Shown one piece after another: positions 18,904 through 25,799 of a stretch of DNA of 25,799 nt. The first letter of the stretch is position 1, and each line of letters begins with the position of its first letter. Location: assembly GCA_010094045.1 (NCBI GenBank), contig ML986818.1, positions 37,685 through 63,483 of the forward strand, in the 5' to 3' direction. Source of the stretch: Lojkania enalia. Its lineage: Eukaryota > Ascomycota > Dothideomycetes > Pleosporales. The notes below the pieces were generated by a model that ran no database searches, had not been told where the DNA came from, and worked only from the letters and a program-made list of their open reading frames with translations. The translations under genes and the position numbers were made by a program.

Positions 18904-19970
18904 CTTAATATCTTTCCTCTAAGTCTTCTTTTCCTAAGTCGCCTATAACTTAGGCTTCTTTTCTCTAGTAGTACTTAGATCTATAGGTCTACCTATATTA
19001 GCAGTTTTTACTAAAAAGCGTACCCTTTAGTAGTATACTTACCTTTTCTTATTTTTAAACTAGTATAGTTCGTTATTAATTCTTTTTACTAGTTAGAAGT
19101 ATAATACTAGATTCTAAGGTTATTCTATATATATTATTACCCTTCTTATTTCTATTTTTAATCTTCTATAGAACTTTACTATTATATTATAGTCGTTCTA
19201 TACAACTTTATTTAAGAGCTGTTAAAAACTTAATATATACGAGGTAATAGATTCTAGTTAAACTAGGTCGTAGAGTCTATCTTCTACTACTTATACTTCG
19301 TTAATATTTCTAAACGCTAGTTTAAGTTTCTATTAGAAGTATTCTAGACTTATAAATATTACCTTAGTTTCGCTTTTCTAGTATTCTTCCGCGTAGTTCT
19401 TAAAATCTATTAGAAAGGACTAGAACTAGTTAAAGGGTTTACCTGTTAAGTATACTCCTATAAATAGTACTTTCTTATTTATATACTAGATAATATCTAG
19501 GTTAGTATTAATATAAATTCTTACTACTACTAGAAACCCTTTAAGTTTAAACCTAGTTCTATTAAACTTATTAAGTAGTACTAACTTAATTTATCGCTAA
19601 TAATATATTATTAGTAGTACTTTTTTAACTTACTTAAGTTTCTAGATAATTCCTATAAGTCCTATTCCTTACTTACTATTAACTATTTCTTATATTCCTT
19701 TAAAGCTTTTAAAAAGGCTATTTTAAGTTTCTTTTAAGCTTCTTATTTATTTGTCTATTAAGACTAGCTATTTCTATTATTATATTAATTTGTTCTATAT
19801 TCTTATAAATATAGTTATTATACCTGCCTCTAAAAATGTAACCTTACTAGCTAATCCTAATATTCTACTTACGTAAGTTTCCTATATTACTTACTAAAGG
19901 TATCTCTTTCCATATAACTAGGGTAGTTTAACTAGTCTTACTTCTTCTAGTCTTATAAGGGTAGTTAAAG

Positions 19971-20296
19971 TATAATCGCCTCTAATTAGCTGGGTATAGG
20001 GTAGAGTAATAACTAAGAGTAATTATATACTATAGAGAGATTATTCTTATAGGCTTATAATAGAAGTATATAAGTAGAGTATATAAAGGATATTTAAGTT
20101 AACTATAAAGAGCTATAAAAGTTAGAGTTATAAGGTCGTTAAATATAATTTAGTCTTCTTACTATTCTTTTATGCTTAGTTAACTAAACTATTAAACGCG
20201 TTATATATTTTATATTAGCCTTATTTTTCCAACTATATAGAGTCCTAGATTTCGATTAAGTCTAGCACAGGGATTCTTATAAAGGTATTTATAATA
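19971..20296 (-). repeat. 5' LTR of Gypsy-2 (about 326 bp)
   Basis: Direct-repeat partner of 13498-13831. It retains a few unmutated positions, for example GTCTAGCACAGGG, where the left copy has GTCTAGTATAGGG. Confidence 0.88.
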
Positions 20297-20676
20297 CTTT
20301 ATTATATAATTTAATCTTTTTAAATTAAGCTTTATTAAAGAGAAAAGTTTAAATAATAAAATTAATTATATATTTTTAATAGTAGATTTATTAATATAAA
20401 AAATTTTAAATAATATTTTTATTATCTAAAAGATATTAAAATATTATATAATAGAGTATATTATTTATAGTTAGGTTATTAGTAATAATTACTTCTAGTT
20501 TTTATATAATACTATAATTTTAAAGAACTAGAAGAATAGTATTCTATTACTCTTCTCTACTATAGTTTACTATTATATATAAAGCTAGGAGATCTTTTAT
20601 TTATTATTCTTATAAGTTAATAAAATAAGCATATATTACTAAAAGAAGATAATTATTTAGAAAAGTTTAGATATTA
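20297..20676. other. AT-rich RIP-altered stretch between Gypsy-2 and pogo-D
   Basis: It could be the continuation of pogo-C on the far side of Gypsy-2, but no transposase motif or terminal repeat was recognised. It ends in ATTA directly before the pogo-D terminus, supplying its TA target site. Confidence 0.4.
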
Positions 20677-21591
20677 ACGTACTATATAAGCGAGCTAATC
20701 ATCTAAGTAAGCTAATTATAATACTAAGACTCTACTAAAATCGCGATAATTATACTTTATAATATTATACTACAACTAACAACTGTAGAATTAATTTAGA
20801 AAGAAGCTAGAATATAGCTTATACTCTAAACTCTTTAATAAGACGTAATATTAACTATACGTCACGTTATATCAATCTATAATATTTCCTAAAGTATACT
20901 TAGTATACGAAAGTAAGAAATAACTCTATAACACGATTACCGGCCTAATTTAATAAAGCTTAGTAAGACTAAGGAATGGGTAATTGTTTAGTATATACTA
21001 GATCTAAATATAAGAGAATTTCCGCTGTAACTTACTACTGTTTAAGATATAGCTAATTTACTACTAGCTACACGCTCTACTAGCTAGATTAGAAAGAACT
21101 AGGTAGAAAACTTTATTAAATATACGCCTAAGCTTAAGGTTAAATTTAGTTAAAAGTACAACTATTTAAAAGCTAAATATAAGGATTCTAAGATTATAGA
21201 AGGCTAGTTCTACCTTATATAGAATATAAAGGCTAAGTATAGTATTATTAATAAAAATATATATAACTTTAATAAATTAAGCTTTATAATAGGTATAATA
21301 TTAATAGAAGTAGTAGTTACTAGCTCTAAGAGACGGAATCGACTAAAGCAGCTCTAGCTAGGTAATCGCGAGTAGACTATAATTATCTAGAGTATTAACG
21401 CGATAGAATAGGTAATACTACCTTTTATTATCTTTATAAGCATCTACTACCTCTTTATATAGTATAAAGAAGACGATATTCTACTAACCTAGGCTATATA
21501 GATTACTAATAACGGCTAGACGACAAATAATATTAGTATTAAATAGTTAAAGTACTTTAATACGTATATAAAATATTATACTATTAGTATA

Positions 21592-21644
21592 ACGTAAAGT
21601 ACTACTAAGCCGGCTATACTACTAAGCCGGCCACTTTTTCTTAG
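21592..21644. repeat. pogo-N terminal inverted repeat, left (two subrepeats)
   Basis: It has ACGTAAAG followed by two TACTAC...AGCCGGC-type units and CACTTTTTCTTAG. It pairs with 23388-23457. Confidence 0.85.
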
Positions 21645-21674
21645 CACCACCAACACCATGTATAAGACCTTAAT

Positions 21675-23360
21675 TTACTCGCCATCTATAAGAGAACCTG
21701 TATATGAGATACTTAGACTAGATTTAGAAGAAGCTTCTATATCTTTTTAGCACGTACGAGCGTTATACCCAGTCTTTCTATAGTTCCTATAGTACCGTTA
21801 ACCAGGTTAAGCTGGTTCCTTACTACTACCACCACGAGCCTTCTTAGATCGCTGAGGAGCTATAGATGCCTCAGCAGCTCTGTACGAAGCTCCCTTACTA
21901 TACTCTATTATACTACTATACTGGATTCGCTTTCGTTTATATGTTTTACACTTTATTATAACTTCTAATTACTCTTTAAACTCTATAATCTAGTAGTTTA
22001 TAAGAGCGTTTTAATGCAGCATTAATTCAGCTCCTTTTATTAGCTGTAAGAAGCCTTCTTTAGCTTCTTTTAGTGATCGTATGAAGGACCTCTATATAAG
22101 AGTTAATTATAACCTAAATTCTTGTGTGTTACTTAGTATTTTTAACTGCTATAGTATTTCTAGTAGGGGTACCTCTAGTAGTATACGCAACCGGACTTTA
22201 AAGCGCTTAAGAACAACCTATACGTTAATAGAAACTAGTCTAGATACTTTAAAGACCTTTTTACAGTTCTTATACGTAAATATATTAAAAAACACGTCTC
22301 TAAAGGCTGGTAGGAAGCCTTTCTTATTAATATAGTAGATGTATTAGCGTGCTAAGTCTTATACGCGCTAGAAGTACTTTAGCTTTAATAGTAAGAAGTA
22401 TACTATATTAAGTAGCTGTAGAATATATAATAAATATGCTGGTATATAGAGGGTAAGGATCTTTCGTACGAGGTAATAATCCTTAAAATCCTAGTTTAGA
22501 TAGCTCTTATAGTTATTAAGAATAAGTAGCTTATATAACTCTATCTAACGCGTCTTTATATGCGCGTTAAAGTACTTTAACTACTTAAGACTAAGCTTAT
22601 TATTTATCCATCTATTCTTAGAAACTGAGAGCTTCTAGTCGTACAGTATATCTATCTCCTTATACTATGCTAAGATATAGACGCGTCCTTTATAGATAAT
22701 AAATAGTAGAGTTATATACCTAGTAGCGCAGATACTCTAGATTACTATAACTTACTCCTAATTACCTAGCTAAATAAGTATAGGTCTTATATAGTATTCT
22801 AAACCTGTAATAACTTTTATAGAGCTAATTATACCTATCTAGAAGCCTATCTTATTAAAGTTATAGATATTATCTTTATAAATACTATACTTAGCTACTA
22901 TCTCTTATACGAGCTTAAACCACGCGTTAATAACCTCTAGATCTTCTTATAATATTCTCTAACAGTCCTTTACTCAATTAAAAACTGTTTTAAGCTTATT
23001 TATACGCGATATAAATCGTTTAAACCAGTTTTTATCTATAAATATCTTACCCCGCGTATATAATAGTTTATCTACTATATCTACTACCTTATAAAGCCGT
23101 AGCGTAAATCCTTATAAATTAAGGTTAAAGATATATCGTACGATCGTCTGCTCTTCAGTTGCTGTAAGCTTTATATAATTTGGTTAAGTTTGAGGTCGAA
23201 AGGTAATTCTATAAAGCCGGTTAGAGAGCTGCTAGTATTATATATTAAAAGCTGCTATAGCGCGTCGTATACTTCGAAATTAGCCTAAAGTATAGGCCTG
23301 AAGGGCAAGTTTAATTCTACCTTCTTAATTAGATAGATTAGCTTTATATTGTTAAGATAT
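21675..23360 (-). pseudogene. pogo-N transposase with C-terminal CCHC knuckle, RIP-inactivated
   Basis: Read right to left, the protein starts near 23360, where the initiator seems to be ATA, a RIP product of ATG. It shows a Psq-like HTH (S-I-R-R-A-I-A-A-F-N-I), a Tc5/CENP-B HTH (L-T-A-T-E-E-Q-T-I-V-R-Y) and the DDE domain. The DDE domain contains Y-N-F-N-K, I-L-L... P-F-I-I, L-L-I-L-N and L-L-Q... L-L-K blocks, followed by L-P-A-F-R-D-V-F-F-N. The C-terminal tail has a basic K-R-K-R segment, R-R-S-K-K-A-R-G-G, and a knuckle in which three of four ligands read Tyr/His-compatible codons and the last reads Cys (N-A-R-T-C). The stop is TAA at 21675-21677. Both catalytic Asp codons are Asn and many stops interrupt. 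The plus-strand open frame at 22081-22335 lies antisense to this region and is not a gene. Confidence 0.85.
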
Positions 23361-23387
23361 AGTATTGCGTATAGAAAAGTTGCTATA

Positions 23388-23457
23388 CTAAGAAAAAGTG
23401 GCCGGCTCGGTAGTATAGCCGGCTTGGTAGTATAGCCGGCTCGGTGGTGCTTTACGT
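23388..23457. repeat. pogo-N terminal inverted repeat, right (three subrepeats)
   Basis: The reverse complement begins ACGTAAAGCACCACCGAGCC and carries three AGCCGGC-containing units against two in the left end. Otherwise the two ends agree apart from RIP-type transitions. Confidence 0.85.
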
Positions 23458-24379
23458 TATATCGATTACTAATTCTTAACAGCTATAAGAGCTATAACTC
23501 GCTTGAATTTAGGCAGCTCTATAAGGAAAAGAATATTATTACTCTCTATATACCTCTACATTTATCGTATCTACTACAGCTATTAGATATAGGTTGTTTC
23601 TCGCCTTTAAAAACTATATACGGGTGCTAAGTCGAGCAGCTAATATATAGTTATATTAACTATATTATAAAAATCGAGTTCTTATCTTATTTTAAAGCAG
23701 CTTTTAACGTAGTAATTATAAAGAGTAATATCTTAGATAGCTTTTAAAGTACTAGTCTAGTTCTATTTAATCTAGATATAATACTATTAAAGCTTAAAGT
23801 TTAACTATATATACTAATATCTTCTATAATTAAAAATACCTATTAGAAGTTAAAAATACTAAGTAATCCTATTAAATTTAGGTTTTAATCTATATACATT
23901 CGATTAAAAGTTTAAAAGTACCTAAATAGCTTATCTATTTTAATAGTAGAGGCGTTTAAATAGTTTATAAAGGGTACTATATATATAATATATAAAAATA
24001 TACTATTATACGCTTAGGTTACTAAGTTTTAAATAGCTAATAAAGCTGATATATAATATCGATTATATAAAAGAAAGTATATATAAAAGAAAGGCGATCT
24101 AACAATTAAAAAAGGCGCTTAATTAACTGCTCTAAAAGAGTTTAACACTTATACTAATAGAAAGAAGAGTAGAAAGAAAGCGCGTGTTAATAGAGGCTAG
24201 CCAACTTAAAGGCGCTACAGGTAGAATAGCGAGGCTAGATATAACTTGCGGACGTATAAAAATAATATTATAGATATAGAAGAATAGGCTACTATACTAT
24301 ATAGTACGATAGAATATAAGAAAGTATAATATTTTACGAGAAGTAGTCGCGATTTTAGTATAGTTTTAGTATTATAATC

Positions 24380-24639
24380 TATAATAGCGTAGGTAAGATA
24401 ATAGGTCTAAATGCGGCACAAAACTACTTAAAGGTATATAAGAGTATATAGGGGTTTAGAAACCTAGGAATTCTATTAACACCTATAGGCCTTATATAAA
24501 AGGATATAGAAGAACTATTAAGCTACTTATAAGGGAGTATATAACTATATATAGATAGGAAAAGGAGCAGAGTTAGAGATAGAATAAGATAAATAAAAAG
24601 CTTTACGATAAGGTTATATATAAAGCTTTTCGCAGAACA
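24380..24639 (-). repeat. LTR of Gypsy-3 (260 bp), same family as Gypsy-1
   Basis: It matches 5592-5850. Because the internal sequence continues to the right and reads on the minus strand, this is the 3' LTR. It ends CAGAACA, which preserves the terminal CA lost in the Gypsy-1 copy. It interrupts the pogo-D terminal repeat. Confidence 0.88.
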
Positions 24640-25799
24640 ATTTCTTCGCATTATTATACTACCCTCCTTTTTATAGGCTAATAGTCCCTATCTATACTAG
24701 TTTAGGAAGGAATTAGAGCTATTATAGATAGGTTCTAGTATAAAGAAATTTCTTTAAAGAGGTATTTATTAGTAAAGGTTAATATATATAGTTACTTATA
24801 GAAATATATTTATATATTAACGTAATATTAAGTAAAGTTTTTATAGTAAGGATAATTAACCTATATATTAGCTAGTAACTACTATTATAATAGTTTATTA
24901 ATATTACAATTTCGTCGCGTATAGTAACGAGTATTTACTAGCCTTAGTATATTCCTAGATCGCTGTTAACTAAGCTTTCTTAACTAAATAATAACTTCTA
25001 CTCTATACGTATTATTACGTATCTCTAGTACCGTCTATTACTAAAGTATTACTAACACTTTATAGAAAAAAATTAATTAATATACTACTCTATCTACCTT
25101 TTAAAACCTCTTTAAAAGCCTTCTAAATTATCTACCTTTAGACTATATATATACTCGCCCGCGGGCGGTATATAATATTTACCTTTCAGTCCTTAAGATT
25201 AAAAAAATGCGAGTATTATACCTTGTAAAATAAAAAGTACAACCCCGTACGAATCATATCTAATACTAGTAGAATACTTACTACTAATATACTTATAGAT
25301 TCTCTCCTACTATAAGAAGGAGTTTCTAGTCCTCTAGGGCCATCTTAAACTATAAGCAGCGGCCTAATATATAGGAGATAAGAAGAATAAAAAGGTAGCT
25401 TTTAAGACTATTTTAGAGTCTATTTATAATCTAGTACTTATAGCCTAGATTATAAAAAGTTAGAAAGCTAGCCTTTTTAAGGCTAGTATCTAGGTAGCTT
25501 TATTCTACTAAAGTACTAAATTACTCTATTAGGTTTCAGCTCTAAAAGCTCTAGTATCTAGCCTTTAAACTAATATTATAGCGCTCTTAGGTAGTTAAAG
25601 ATAAGGTAGAAGAGGTTTAGAGGGAGTCCGGAAGAAAGAAAGAGGAAGAAGAGTAGAAGAGAAGAGGACTAGGGAGATATTTAACAGCCTACTATTAGAC
25701 CTTCCAAATACTATAGAAGAGTAATTTCAGGCCTATACTTTAGTTTTTAAATCTACTACTTAACTCTTATATATTATTATCTACTAGATAATCTATATT
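24640..25799 (-). mobile_element. Gypsy-3: 3' internal part of a Gypsy-1 family element, continuing past the window
   Basis: Adjacent to the LTR, the minus strand has a purine-rich AAAAAGGAGGGTAG tract (24661-24674), a plausible polypurine tract. Bases 25712-25799 match 7-94 of Gypsy-1 with only a few transitions, so the pol region begins here and the body of the element lies to the right. Between them (24675-25711) the sequence is RIP-altered with no recognised domain, apart from a purine-rich plus-strand run near 25620-25670. The corresponding part of Gypsy-1 is outside the window, so it cannot be compared. Confidence 0.75.
25712..25799. repeat. direct repeat of window bases 7-94
   Basis: The 88-base match has few differences, for example TTTAGG against TTCAGG and ATTGTC against ATTATC, all transitions. 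It anchors Gypsy-3 as a same-orientation copy of Gypsy-1. Confidence 0.9.

Larger units (their letters stand above)
13498..20296 (-). mobile_element. Gypsy-2: structurally complete Ty3/Gypsy retrotransposon, RIP-inactivated
   Basis: About 6.8 kb bounded by two LTRs in direct orientation (13498-13831 and 19971-20296). On the minus strand the order is Gag knuckle (18862-18903), protease (17743-17757), reverse transcriptase (16798-16809) and integrase (15300-15480), the standard Ty3/Gypsy order. Every recognised motif carries RIP-type changes and there are stops throughout. LTR sequences differ from Gypsy-1/3, so this is a different family. No clean target-site duplication could be read, probably because RIP altered it. 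It sits within pogo-C. Confidence 0.92.
21592..23457 (-). mobile_element. pogo-N: 1866-bp pogo/Fot-type transposon nested in pogo-D
   Basis: It is flanked by TA on both sides (21590-21591 and 23458-23459). It has inverted ends starting ACGTAAAG and containing AGCCGGCTATACTAC subrepeats and CACTTTTTCTTAG. Excising it with one TA restores an open, homologous join in the pogo-D transposase, which proves the insertion point. RIP is present but lighter than in the host element: GC-rich CCGGC repeats and some CA/TG remain, consistent with a younger insertion. Confidence 0.92.
20764..24329 (+). pseudogene. pogo-D transposase, split by pogo-N and RIP-degraded
   Basis: The left half (to 21591) shows an N-terminal helix-turn-helix region with a frameshift, a CENP-B/Tc5-type HTH (about 20940-21120), and a DDE start with Y-N-F-N-K. 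It then has G-N-R-E, L-P-F-I-I-F and N-G-Q-T-T-N-N blocks. The right half (from 23458) continues in frame after removal of pogo-N and one TA: Y-R-L-L-I-L-N, then L-L-Q-L-L-D-I-G-C-F-S-P-L-K. Both catalytic Asp positions (Y-N-F-D-E and L-L-I-L-D-G) are Asn. Near the end, about 24215-24260, the codons keep C-x2-C-x4-H-x4-C spacing in an R-R-Y-R-*-N-S-E-A-R-Y-N-L-R-T-Y context, a decayed zinc knuckle. The frame stops at TAA 24327-24329. Many internal TAG/TAA codons fit CAG, CAA or TGG originals. Confidence 0.82.
20677..24379 (+). mobile_element. pogo-D: pogo/Fot-type transposon carrying nested pogo-N, cut by Gypsy-3
   Basis: It begins ACGTACTATATAAGCGAGCT after a TA. An inner part of its terminal inverted repeat, 20715-20746, pairs with 24347-24378 at 30 of 32 positions. 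The right terminal repeat stops exactly where the Gypsy-3 LTR begins (24380), so Gypsy-3 inserted into it and the outer end lies beyond the window. Leaving out pogo-N (1866 bp plus one TA), the element spans about 1.84 kb inside the window, normal for this family. Confidence 0.82.

Noticed and set aside
22081..22335. 84-codon plus-strand open frame
   Set aside because: It is antisense to the C-terminal part of the pogo-N transposase, which shows recognisable motifs on the minus strand.

Overview
This window looks like a filamentous ascomycete (Pezizomycotina) chromosome segment. The evidence is a spliced gene with a perfect fungal TACTAAC branch site, pogo/Fot-type DNA transposons, Ty3/Gypsy retrotransposons, and extreme depletion of CpA and TpG in favour of TpA with CpG still present. 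That base pattern is the signature of repeat-induced point mutation (RIP). Taxon below subphylum cannot be settled from the sequence alone.

Layout. Bases 1-5850 are a RIP-destroyed Gypsy element on the minus strand (Gypsy-1; its 3' end lies outside the window). It sits in the 3' part of a pogo-type transposon (pogo-B, to about 6207). From about 6460 to 12940 base composition becomes normal. This island holds a possible LTR-like, hairpin-rich block (6465-7002), a decayed pogo transposase tail (7016-7570), a 199-bp tandem pair of inverted-repeat units (7990-8350), a frameshifted relic gene on the minus strand (8695-9048) with a possible further exon (9255-9497), the one convincing intact gene (9585-11088), a 36/72-bp minisatellite (11583-11955), and the lightly mutated start of another pogo element (pogo-C, from 12479). 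RIP resumes inside pogo-C. From there on comes nested transposon sequence: a structurally complete Gypsy-2 with both LTRs (13498-20296, minus) and pogo-D (20677-24379, plus). Pogo-D is split by a second pogo element, pogo-N (21592-23457, minus), with an exact TA target-site duplication. Finally Gypsy-3 (24380 to the window end, minus) has inserted into the right terminal repeat of pogo-D.

The intact gene encodes a predicted secreted 482-residue protein: signal peptide, long proline/lysine-rich pro-region with two Lys-Arg sites, then a nucleotidyltransferase-fold domain with G-G, D-x-D and a third Asp, followed by a helical K-D segment. Its isolation inside RIP-compartmented, transposon-dense DNA is the setting in which fungal effector genes are often found, but its role is unproved. 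All transposon proteins recognised here carry stop codons and RIP-type changes in catalytic or zinc-binding residues, so none appears functional. Gypsy-1 and Gypsy-3 are same-orientation copies about 18.8 kb apart that bracket the island, so recombination between them could delete it.
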